DNA from: Anaerobacillus sp.
Lineage (GTDB): Bacteria; Bacillota; Bacilli; Bacillales_H; Anaerobacillaceae
Assembly (NCBI GenBank): GCA_007120055.1
Contig: SKOL01000014.1
Span: forward strand, 1 to 5,025
Direction: 5' to 3'
Length of the DNA stretch: 5,025 nucleotides
In this document: positions 1 through 4,995 of the stretch, piece by piece
Numbering within the stretch: position 1 is the stretch's first letter
Layout: each line of letters begins with the position of its first letter
Notes under the pieces: generated by a model
The model's database searches: none
What the model was told of the DNA's origin: nothing
Seen by the model: only the letters and a program-made list of their open reading frames with translations
Program-made: the position numbers and the translations under genes

Positions 1-63
1 AGTATCAGTGAATTGGTAGAAAAGATTTATATGAAATTAAAATTGGAGAATAAGAACTTTTAA
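1..63 (+). CDS. 3' end of an upstream gene (partial, uncertain)
   Basis: The first frame is open from base 1 and gives 20 residues ending in a lysine-rich tail (KLKLENKNF) before a TAA at 61-63. The other two forward frames hit stops within the first 20 bases. The tail could be the C-terminus of a gene that begins left of the window. In the Tn554-like arrangement a TnpA-type recombinase would lie upstream of a TnpB-type one, but 20 residues cannot identify a family, and the 214-base gap to the recombinase argues against tight coupling. An open stretch this short can occur by chance in AT-rich DNA, so confidence is low. Confidence 0.35.
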   Translation, partial: SISELVEKIYMKLKLENKNF

Positions 64-277
64 TTCAAATAAAAAATAACGGTTTCGTTTGGAATTAGCA
101 ACCGAAATCGCATAAGAAATATCTTTTTTATCACTCCGAACCTGTTAATAAAAATAGCTTTTTTTAATAAAAAAAATATAGCAAATAGGTTTCATCAAAA
201 ATCTATATATGTTTGAAGTATATTAATTCTTTCGTTGATTAAACTGATAAATTATATTAACCATAGGAGGAGCAGGG

Positions 278-1966
278 ATGGAAACAAATCCAAATAAGTT
301 ATTTATTTACAAATTTCATGAAGAGTTAAAGGTAAATATGTCATCATTTTCTGTGCAGGTGGCTCATAGAGATGGAAATGTGTCCTTTCAAGATAGATCT
401 GATGCATATTTTTTAGAAAATGATAAATGGAGTCTAGAAAAAATACGCGGAATCCAACAATTTAAGCAGATGGTAGATAATAGTCCAACCATTAGAAAAA
501 ACATTAAATTTCAATTCAAGGAGCCCTCTCTTAACCTAGAAGTAAAGTACATTTTTTTTTACCGATTATTTAACAATCGGTGGAAAGTAACGACAATGTT
601 CCAATCCATTCAGAATCCAATCAGACGTCTAACAGAGTTTATAAACGAAAATAAAAAGGATGTAAAATCGTTTCTTCAAATAAATATTAATAAGACTGAA
701 AAGGAATATGTTGTTTGGTTACAAAAGAAGGGGATTAAAACGAAGCGAATGCAGAAGCGCCGCCCGCCCCATAATGATGTAATCTTTCCTACGTCTGTAG
801 CTTCAATCATGAGATTGGTATATTCAGAACTTGCTAAAATGGCAAAACTAGAGCCACAAACTGAGGAATGGTTGAAAGATAAATGGGATGTTCGCAACTT
901 AAATGATTTATATGGCATTGAGTATAATAAAACAGTTTGCGAATACGTTATAAATTTTACTAGGATTGAGTTACCAGGGATTCGGGAAGAAGTAAAGAAA
1001 TATTTTAAGCAGAGGCTACTTAGTAAACATAAATTTGCCTGGGGTACAGCCAAAAATTATATAGCAATCCTTACTCGGTTTTTTAGTTTCTTACATAAGC
1101 TAAAGCCTAAATGGAAGAACATAAAGGGATTAGAACGGCATCATATTGTTAAATACATTCAACACTTACACTCATACATAAATGAACATAAGGGTGAGAA
1201 GTTGTCCAATCCAGAAATATTTGTTGCTAAATCCCTTGTAATACTAGAGAAATTTCTATCTGATATACAACGCTATGGCTATAAAAATGCGCCTAAAATG
1301 GACGTGAATTGTTTGATTTTCCCAGAGGATATTCCAAAAAGAAAGAAAAAATCGATTCATCAAATTGAATTTATTCCTGATTTTGTCTTAAAACAGTTAT
1401 TCAAACATATCAATGATTTTCATCCTGATGTCAAATCGGTGATTATGATCGCATTTAAAACAGGACTAAGGATATCTGACATTCTCTCATTAAAGAATGA
1501 CTGCCTTATCAAACGTGATAATCAATTTTGGCTTGAAGCAGATATCCAGAAGAGTAAGATCAAAGGGCATCGTATCCCAATAGATCATCATTTAGCGGGA
1601 GTTATTAAGTTTATGATTGGAAAAAATAGCACTGCCTATAATCCAGAGCAATTTTTATTTGTTAATACTAAAGGTACACGTAAAGGACAGCCAATCAACC
1701 AAACCTTTATTCGAGCCCATTTAAGTAATTTTTCTAAACGTAATCAGATTAAAGATGAATCCGAGCGCCTCTTCCACTTCAAAACTCATCAATTTCGCCA
1801 TACCTTTGCAATGAAAATGTTAAATGGTGGAGCCGATCTTCTCACAGTTCAGGATATAATGGCGCACAGCACGCCTGAATCAACATTGACTTATGTAAAG
1901 ATTTTGGACGAAACGAAGAGACAAGTTTTTGATTCAGTCATACAAAAAGGAGAATTTAATATATGA
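278..1966 (+). CDS. Tyrosine recombinase / site-specific integrase, Tn554 TnpB-like
   Basis: This is a DNA breaking-and-joining enzyme of the tyrosine recombinase family, 562 residues long. The ATG at 278 follows an ideal AGGAGG at 265-270 with a 7-base spacer, which fixes the start. The catalytic domain fills about residues 365-562. It shows Arg398 in TGLRISD, a beta-hairpin lysine (Lys425 or Lys427), the HxxR box His504/Arg507 (HQFRH), His530 in DIMAHS and the nucleophile Tyr539 in TLTYVKI. The spacings 507-530 and 530-539 match those in XerD. A helical core-binding domain lies near residues 230-345 (AKNYIAILTRFFSFLHKL). The N-terminal 230 residues are extra compared with XerC/D (about 300 residues); this long layout resembles Tn554 TnpB, as judged from memory of the family. 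TnpA and TnpC partners are not visible. It could instead be the stand-alone integrase of a genomic island. The gene appears intact, and its target site is unknown. Confidence 0.9.
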   Translation: METNPNKLFIYKFHEELKVNMSSFSVQVAHRDGNVSFQDRSDAYFLENDKWSLEKIRGIQQFKQMVDNSPTIRKNIKFQFKEPSLNLEVKYIFFYRLFNNRWKVTTMFQSIQNPIRRLTEFINENKKDVKSFLQININKTEKEYVVWLQKKGIKTKRMQKRRPPHNDVIFPTSVASIMRLVYSELAKMAKLEPQTEEWLKDKWDVRNLNDLYGIEYNKTVCEYVINFTRIELPGIREEVKKYFKQRLLSKHKFAWGTAKNYIAILTRFFSFLHKLKPKWKNIKGLERHHIVKYIQHLHSYINEHKGEKLSNPEIFVAKSLVILEKFLSDIQRYGYKNAPKMDVNCLIFPEDIPKRKKKSIHQIEFIPDFVLKQLFKHINDFHPDVKSVIMIAFKTGLRISDILSLKNDCLIKRDNQFWLEADIQKSKIKGHRIPIDHHLAGVIKFMIGKNSTAYNPEQFLFVNTKGTRKGQPINQTFIRAHLSNFSKRNQIKDESERLFHFKTHQFRHTFAMKMLNGGADLLTVQDIMAHSTPESTLTYVKILDETKRQVFDSVIQKGEFNI

Positions 1967-1967
1967 A

Positions 1968-1999
1968 GGGACGAGGGGATGGACATGTCCCTCCGTCCC
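1968..1999. repeat. GC-rich hairpin between converging genes (terminator-like or REP-like)
   Basis: GGGACG at 1968-1973 pairs with CGTCCC at 1994-1999, and AGGG at 1974-1977 pairs with CCCT at 1989-1992 across a one-base bulge, leaving a loop of about 11 bases. The hairpin fills nearly all of the 36 bases between the recombinase stop and the Fic stop. It could block read-through in both directions. No T-tract follows on either strand, so it is not a classical intrinsic terminator. Short GGGAC...GTCCC palindromes are scattered in Bacillaceae genomes, and this may be one of them (from memory). Confidence 0.5.
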
Positions 2000-2002
2000 A
2001 GT

Positions 2003-3109
2003 TTAGTCCGTCATAATTCGAATTAAATCGTATTGATAAAAACGCCGGTCTCGTTTGCGGTCGTCACCAAAGATCATATTTAATTCGACCAATTTTGCCA
2101 AGCTTTTTCTAATCGTTACAGGCGCTAAGTCAGTTGCAGCATGAATTTGATGTACGGTTGCGATTGGTTGTGAGAATAGCGCTCCCCATACTTTTTTAGT
2201 AGAGGGTTGGTCAAGCCTTGCGATTCCTTCGTCATAAAGTTGTTCAGCTTTGTCCAACTTCGTATATTGATGCTGTGCCATATGAATGGTTGCATCAAGG
2301 AAGAAAAGAATCCAGCTTTTCCAATCAGGTTCTTTACGGCCGATCGCTCTAATTCCATTTAACATGGCGTAATATTTAAATTTTTCTCGTTCAAGTTCTT
2401 CACTTAGGAAAAAGAAAGGTGTTTCTATGAGTTTTTCTTGCAATAAATACAGAACAATTAAGATCCGTCCAAGTCTTCCATTCCCGTCTAAAAATGGATG
2501 TATCGATTCGAATTGTGCGTGAATGATCGCCGCTTTTATGAGTGGGTGGAGTGTATCTTCATTGTTGGTTTGTTCGTAAGGATGACCGTTAATATAACGC
2601 TCCAAATTCGTCATGTATTCCCCCATTAATTGTGGTTCAGGAGGAATGTATGATGCATCCTTGATTTGTTTCGTAGGTCCAATGAAGTTTTGGATTTTTC
2701 GATAATCACCCGAAGCACTCGTCGAACCTCGTGCATCTTCCATTAATATGGAGTGCATATCACGAATTAAGCGCTCAGTGATTGGGTAACCTGCTTGAAC
2801 GACCTCTAGCCCTTTATTTAAAGCTTTCTGGTAATTTCTTACCTCGATTTTTTCCCAATCATGCTGCTCGTCGATTTTATCCTCAAGCATTTCGCTAAAA
2901 GTTACCTGGGTTCCTTCAATTCTTGTAGATTGCACAGATTCATGCAAAGTTAATAGCTGGATGAATGATTCATTTACTAGTGAGTAAGATAGTTTTTGTT
3001 TTAACTTTTCTAGTTTAGCCGATGCTTCAACGACTTTTTTATAAAAAGCTAGTTCAGTCTCTGGATCAAACTGAATCGGTAGTAAAGGTAAATTGTAAGG
3101 CCTTTTCAT
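2003..3109 (-). CDS. Fic family protein, class II (self-inhibited), predicted AMP transferase
   Basis: Fic enzymes usually move AMP from ATP onto a Ser, Thr or Tyr hydroxyl of a target protein. This 368-residue protein carries a complete Fic motif at residues 204-215 (HPFLDGNGRLGR), with His204 as the catalytic base and Asp208 in the metal-binding position. An inhibitory motif of the form SxxxEG (STRIEG, residues 61-66) sits N-terminal to the Fic core, which makes it class II: Glu65 should block productive ATP binding without a separate antitoxin. The N-terminal part looks like a Fic_N domain, and residues 310-365 look like a winged helix (ATVHQIHAATDLAPVTIRKS). The length matches class II proteins such as Shewanella Fic (about 370). 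The ATG is set by AAAGGAGG (complement of 3117-3124) 7 bases upstream. It appears to be a single-gene transcript with its own promoter. The target protein cannot be predicted. Confidence 0.93.
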   Translation of the reverse strand: MKRPYNLPLLPIQFDPETELAFYKKVVEASAKLEKLKQKLSYSLVNESFIQLLTLHESVQSTRIEGTQVTFSEMLEDKIDEQHDWEKIEVRNYQKALNKGLEVVQAGYPITERLIRDMHSILMEDARGSTSASGDYRKIQNFIGPTKQIKDASYIPPEPQLMGEYMTNLERYINGHPYEQTNNEDTLHPLIKAAIIHAQFESIHPFLDGNGRLGRILIVLYLLQEKLIETPFFFLSEELEREKFKYYAMLNGIRAIGRKEPDWKSWILFFLDATIHMAQHQYTKLDKAEQLYDEGIARLDQPSTKKVWGALFSQPIATVHQIHAATDLAPVTIRKSLAKLVELNMIFGDDRKRDRRFYQYDLIRIMTD

Positions 3110-3142
3110 TAGCTGACCTCCTTTGCGATATTATTTAGTTAC

Positions 3143-3171
3143 ATTATACTCCATATTAGGGTAAATTAATA
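3143..3171 (-). promoter_or_regulatory. Probable sigma-A promoter of the Fic gene
   Basis: On the minus strand a perfect TATAAT -10 box lies at 3148-3143, about 20 bases upstream of the Shine-Dalgarno site. With a 17-base spacer the -35 hexamer is TATTAA (3171-3166), which matches TTGACA at only three positions. The -10 is convincing and the -35 is weak. Confidence 0.5.
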
Positions 3172-3216
3172 CGTTGTGATATTTTTTGGTGAATTAATAT
3201 TGTGTAAGTGGGGCGA

Positions 3217-3250
3217 GGGGTCAGGTCCGTTAGGTTTGGTGTCAGGCACC
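3217..3250. repeat. Dispersed short palindrome (GGTGTCAGGCACC type, REP-like)
   Basis: GGTGTCAGGCACC at 3238-3250 is a near-perfect palindrome: its complement reads GGTGCCTGACACC. It is preceded by GGGGTCAGGTCC at 3217-3228, which shares the TCAGG core. The same palindrome class recurs at 4365 and 4968. Such non-coding palindromes are scattered in many Bacillaceae genomes. Here it lies between the Fic promoter and the terminator of the toxin-antitoxin operon. Bases 3172-3313 hold nothing else I can support. Confidence 0.6.
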
Positions 3251-3313
3251 ACTCGGAATTTGTCGGTTTTTGTTGAAGGTCTGATGTAACTATTGTCGTC
3301 AATCTAAACAAAA

Positions 3314-3356
3314 AGAAATAGTCGCCTCTGCTCGCCAAAGTAAGGTGACTATTTCT
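3314..3356 (-). terminator. Intrinsic terminator of the toxin-antitoxin operon
   Basis: AGAAATAGTCGCCT (3314-3327) and AGGTGACTATTTCT (3343-3356) form a 14-bp stem with a single G-U wobble and a 15-base loop. On the minus strand the stem is followed directly by a T-rich run (TTTTTGTTT), as expected for a Rho-independent terminator of leftward transcription. It lies 69 bases downstream of the toxin stop. The loop and stem also resemble stem-loops I have seen beside small type I toxin genes, but no such toxin frame is visible here. Confidence 0.7.
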
Positions 3357-3425
3357 CATTAATCATAAATCATTTGGTTGTCCGCTTTCCATGCGGTATA
3401 TAAGTGTTTGCGGCGCTTAGTGTGA

Positions 3426-3692
3426 CTATTTGTAAATATCACCACGTGGCCCTATATCTAAAACAATAATTATCAATTCATCATTATGTACTCTATACAA
3501 TAAACGAAGAGATCCGATACGAATTCGATATTCGTCATGATCGGATCCTTCTAGTGGTTTGACATTCGGGATCGCATATGGATTGTTACTAAGTTGACTA
3601 ATTACTTCGTTGACTTTGTTCTTTAACTTAGGTGTTAATTTTTCATAGTACTTCGCAGCAGCTTTACTAACTTTCACTTTATATTGAGCCAC
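3426..3692 (-). CDS. RelE/ParE-family toxin of a type II toxin-antitoxin system
   Basis: This is a predicted small basic toxin of the RelE fold; RelE members cut mRNA in the ribosome. With a GTG start at 3692 it has 88 residues beginning with the usual first strand (AQYKVKVSKAAAKYY). The family features appear in order: a helical hairpin (residues 10-35), NP at 37-38, KPLEG at 45-49, YRIRIGSLRLLYRV at 55-68, and the end DIGPRGDIYK. Arg63, Arg83 and Tyr87 sit about where E. coli RelE has its catalytic Arg61, Arg81 and Tyr87, which favours an active mRNA interferase over a ParE-like gyrase poison. The GTG start puts the family N-terminus first and overlaps the antitoxin end by 14 bases, implying coupled translation. 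An in-frame ATG at 3701 (91 residues) is the main alternative; a start at 3734 would add residues foreign to the family. Confidence 0.88.
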   Translation of the reverse strand: MAQYKVKVSKAAAKYYEKLTPKLKNKVNEVISQLSNNPYAIPNVKPLEGSDHDEYRIRIGSLRLLYRVHNDELIIIVLDIGPRGDIYK

Positions 3693-3915
3693 GAAGATCA
3701 TCCCAATCGACAAGCTCACCATTTTCAATGTCAATATTAGCTTGTTTTAATATTTCCTTTTCTCGATCTGTTAAAGGTGAATTATCTGCTTCCACAGAAA
3801 TATCCTTCTCATGGTCTTTTTCAATGACAACTTTAATGAGGTTATAAATAAGTTTTCTATCACGTTCATTTACAAGGTCTATTAATGTATGAAGATCTTC
3901 TTTTCGAATACTCAT
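3679..3915 (-). CDS. Antitoxin partner of the RelE-type toxin
   Basis: This acidic protein of 78 residues is encoded directly upstream of the toxin. Position, size and overlap identify it as the antitoxin more than any strong motif does. Residues 1-36 are predicted helical (RKEDLHTLIDLVNERDRKLI) and probably make the dimer or DNA-binding part. The acidic C-terminal half, with PLTDREKEILKQA and ending in DWDDLRGSI, should wrap around the toxin. This tail resembles antitoxins found with RelE toxins in Firmicutes, from memory. The ATG at 3915 is set by AAGGAG (complement of 3923-3928), 7-8 bases upstream. It is first in a two-gene operon with its own promoter, and the complex probably represses that promoter, as is usual for type II systems. 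An exact family name is not assigned. Confidence 0.8.
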   Translation of the reverse strand: MSIRKEDLHTLIDLVNERDRKLIYNLIKVVIEKDHEKDISVEADNSPLTDREKEILKQANIDIENGELVDWDDLRGSI

Positions 3916-3940
3916 CAGACCACTCCTTAAACAGGTTAAT

Positions 3941-3979
3941 TTATAATATTATTATACGAGTGAATTTCATAATTACCAA
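3941..3979 (-). promoter_or_regulatory. Promoter, with possible operator, of the toxin-antitoxin operon
   Basis: On the minus strand TTGGTA (3979-3974; four of six match TTGACA) and a perfect TATAAT (3956-3951) are separated by exactly 17 bases, upstream of the antitoxin Shine-Dalgarno site. The -10 overlaps an AT-only near-palindrome at 3941-3956, a plausible operator for autoregulation, though AT-rich palindromes arise easily by chance. The -35 box and the spacer lie inside the left end of the inverted-repeat element at 3958-4076. Confidence 0.65.
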
Positions 3980-4076
3980 AAATGAGCCACATCACGCAAT
4001 ATATAGTTTGCGAATGGTTTTGACGAAACTATATATTGATCTTAGTGGCGGGAATAATGAATTATGAAATTCATTA
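3958..4076. mobile_element. Miniature inverted-repeat element (MITE-like nested palindrome)
   Basis: Three nested pairs of arms fold this stretch into one long cruciform. The outer arms are TGAATTTCATAATT (3961-3974) and AATTATGAAATTCA (4060-4073), a perfect 14-bp match. The middle arms are GCCAC (3986-3990) and GTGGC (4045-4049). The inner arms are CAATATATAGTTT (3997-4009) and AAACTATATATTG (4026-4038), a perfect 13-bp match. The outer end recurs exactly at 4329-4348, which shows it is a repeat and not just local symmetry. It has no coding capacity of its own, so any movement would depend on a transposase elsewhere. No clear target duplication flanks it. The alternative is a structured RNA or regulatory palindrome. 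I do not recognise the end sequence as that of a known insertion sequence. Confidence 0.5.
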
Positions 4077-4328
4077 ATACACATGAAAGTTTTAAGTTTG
4101 GTTGATTTCTACTTTTAGTATACACGATTTGGAGCTGTTACAGCAATTCGGTTTGATTATTTTGAAAAGAGTGTATTTTTATTTGGCAAGATTCAACTAG
4201 CTTTTTATAATAACAGTGATGAAGTATTCTAGACATCGTTTTACCCACAATTTTCTTCAAATTTCCCTTCGCATGAGTACTCGCAACAACATTTCAAATT
4301 TCAACTCGTATGATTTCAATTTTTATGT
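4077..4328. other. AT-rich stretch without a supported gene
   Basis: This lies between the nested palindrome and the second copy of its end. The longest suggestive frame is on the minus strand, open from 4293 to a stop at 4138-4140, with an internal ATG at 4236 (32 residues, MSRILHHCYYKKLV...). It has no Shine-Dalgarno site and no recognisable motif. It may be a decayed fragment, but I do not call it a gene. No tRNA, promoter or terminator is convincing here. Confidence 0.4.
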
Positions 4329-4348
4329 GAGTGAATTTCATAATTACC
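4329..4348. repeat. Second copy of the inverted-repeat element end (solo)
   Basis: GAGTGAATTTCATAATTACC is identical, base for base, to 3958-3977 and in the same orientation. None of the inner arms follow it; unrelated sequence and then a different repeat begin within 17 bases. It therefore looks like the left end of a second, truncated element. Alternatively, it is one side of a direct repeat bracketing the 351 bases from 3978 to 4328. Confidence 0.75.
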
Positions 4349-4364
4349 TATAGATTATAGATTT

Positions 4365-4392
4365 GGTGCCTGGCACTTAACTTATTAACTTA
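4365..4392. repeat. 28-bp palindrome-plus-tail repeat, copy 1
   Basis: It consists of GGTGCCTGGCAC, an 11-bp palindrome around a central T with one extra G, followed by TTAACTTATTAACTTA. It matches 4968-4995 in the same orientation with one mismatch (the central base, T here and A there). The palindromic part is the same class as the element at 3238-3250. The conserved AT tail shows that the unit is longer than the palindrome alone. Confidence 0.8.
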
Positions 4393-4441
4393 TTGAGCTC
4401 GCAATTTAGTTTTAGTACTAGATTGGAGGTTCTTTTTGTTT

Positions 4442-4461
4442 TTAATTAAACGTTTAATTAA
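4442..4461. promoter_or_regulatory. Perfect 20-bp AT-rich palindrome
   Basis: TTAATTAAACGTTTAATTAA is a perfect dyad with no spacer, centred on the CG at 4451-4452. Its right end includes the TAA that stops the leftward remnant (4458-4460). It could be the binding site of a dimeric repressor or a weak hairpin. A T-rich run (TTCTTTTTGTTT) precedes it on the plus strand, and on the minus strand an A-rich run follows, so neither strand gives a proper terminator. Confidence 0.4.
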
Positions 4462-4778
4462 GGCTTAGTTGGATAGTGAACCCAAACCAACCCAACCAAC
4501 TCCAGCCAATCACAAAATCCATTCTTCTCTGCAACAACCTTTCGCTTTTCGGCCACTAACATTCCTGCTAACGTTCCGTAGTAGTAGGGGATAAAGTTTG
4601 TTTTAATCTTTCTTCGTTTCCATCGGTAGACCGATTCTTTAAACGCTTGAATGATCGTTGGAAGGAAGTATTCGGCCGGATCGTTGAATTTCATTGAGCG
4701 ATAGGCAATGAGGGATCGGTCCCAAAGTGCGCATATTTCTTTGGCACGGTCGAAGAAAGGCCGAACAGTATTCGTGAA
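4458..4778 (-). pseudogene. Truncated remnant of an unrecognised protein gene
   Basis: The minus-strand frame is open from just after a TAA (4781-4779) to the TAA at 4460-4458, about 106 codons. The part from about 4770 to 4525 reads like a real protein: FFDRAKEICALWDRSLIAYR, then EYFLPTIIQAFKESVYRWKR, then NFIPYYYGTLAGMLVAEKR. It is amphipathic and helical, rich in Trp, Tyr, Arg and Lys, and higher in GC than its surroundings. It has no start codon with a ribosome site; the first ATG (4694) lies in the middle of the conserved-looking stretch. The last 20 or so codons run into a GG-rich low-complexity tract. Both ends therefore seem lost. I do not recognise the family. A helical C-terminal domain of a DNA-binding or replication protein is only an impression. 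If only the part from 4694 is translated, the product is 78 residues. Confidence 0.5.
4481..4503. repeat. CCAAC-rich low-complexity tract
   Basis: This is a run of CCCAAACC and CCAACC units. On the minus strand it shows repeated GG and GGG tracts separated by two or three bases, a pattern compatible with a two-layer G-quadruplex. A similar tract occupies 4996-5025, directly after the second 28-bp repeat, so the two may be parts of the same repeat family. Confidence 0.45.
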
Positions 4779-4808
4779 TTAGCCGAGTATAGAGGTGGAA
4801 GTGTAACG

Positions 4809-4964
4809 ATGTCTGCTGCTTCGATGTTTGACAGGGAACTGGTTGAACTATTAAATGGTGGAGCTGAATTTCATTATAATTTCGACTTATTAGAAAGTTA
4901 TGGGATGTATCAAGAGGCAGATTTTTTATATTCAATCTATTTAGATTCAGGTGCTTCAAGGTGA
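4809..4964 (+). CDS. Possible small protein of 51 residues, unknown function
   Basis: A rightward frame starts with ATG at 4809, preceded by GAGGTG (4792-4797) and GGAAG (4797-4801) as possible Shine-Dalgarno sites, and ends at TGA 4962-4964. The product (MSAASMFDRELVELLNGGAE..., ending LYSIYLDSGASR) is acidic, rich in aromatic residues, has no transmembrane segment and reads like a folded protein. The frame stays open upstream to about 4700, where it opposes the leftward remnant, so the true gene may be the 3' end of something longer that was cut at the junction near 4780. The stop lies 3 bases before the second 28-bp repeat. The family is not recognised. Coding is favoured over chance, but not strongly. 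Confidence 0.4.
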   Translation: MSAASMFDRELVELLNGGAEFHYNFDLLESYGMYQEADFLYSIYLDSGASR

Positions 4965-4967
4965 TAC

Positions 4968-4995
4968 GGTGCCAGGCACTTAACTTATTAACTTA
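4968..4995. repeat. 28-bp palindrome-plus-tail repeat, copy 2
   Basis: GGTGCCAGGCAC is followed by TTAACTTATTAACTTA. It differs from copy 1 (4365-4392) only at the central base of the palindrome. The two copies are direct repeats 603 bases apart and bracket the gene remnant, the 20-bp palindrome and the small frame. Confidence 0.8.

Noticed and set aside
80..129. Weak hairpin (CGGTTTCG at 80-87 with CGAAATCG at 103-110) followed by a T-run, as a terminator
   Set aside because: The stem has only 8 bp with a wobble and a loop of about 15 bases, and the T-run starts more than 10 bases away. It is too weak to call.
213..258. Promoter for the recombinase
   Set aside because: TTGAAG and TTGATT occur as -35 candidates and TATATT as a -10, but no pair has a 16-18 base spacer. 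TATATT would also start transcription on top of the ribosome site.
676..1053. Open frame of 125 codons on the minus strand
   Set aside because: It lies wholly inside the recombinase gene, has no ribosome site, and its translation has no recognisable domain. It is a shadow of the real gene.
2125..2358. Open frame of 77 codons on the minus strand inside the Fic gene
   Set aside because: It is out of frame with the intact Fic gene on the same strand and has no motif of its own.
3156..3359. Open frame of 67 codons on the minus strand
   Set aside because: Its start lies in the terminator hairpin and it runs through the dispersed palindrome. The translation is determined by repeat DNA, and there is no Shine-Dalgarno site.
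3360..3425. Type I (Fst or holin-like) toxin gene before the 3314-3356 hairpin
   Set aside because: The hairpin resembles those beside such genes, but no short frame with a start, a hydrophobic segment and a charged tail is present. A terminator for the RelE operon explains it better.
3885..4067. Open frame of 60 codons on the plus strand
   Set aside because: It overlaps the antitoxin start, the promoter and the nested palindrome. Its length comes from the AT-rich inverted repeat, and it lacks a ribosome site.
4639..4959. Open frame of 106 codons on the minus strand
   Set aside because: Its translation is rich in His, Ser and Asn and does not look like a folded protein. Two other frames over the same bases read far more like real coding sequence.
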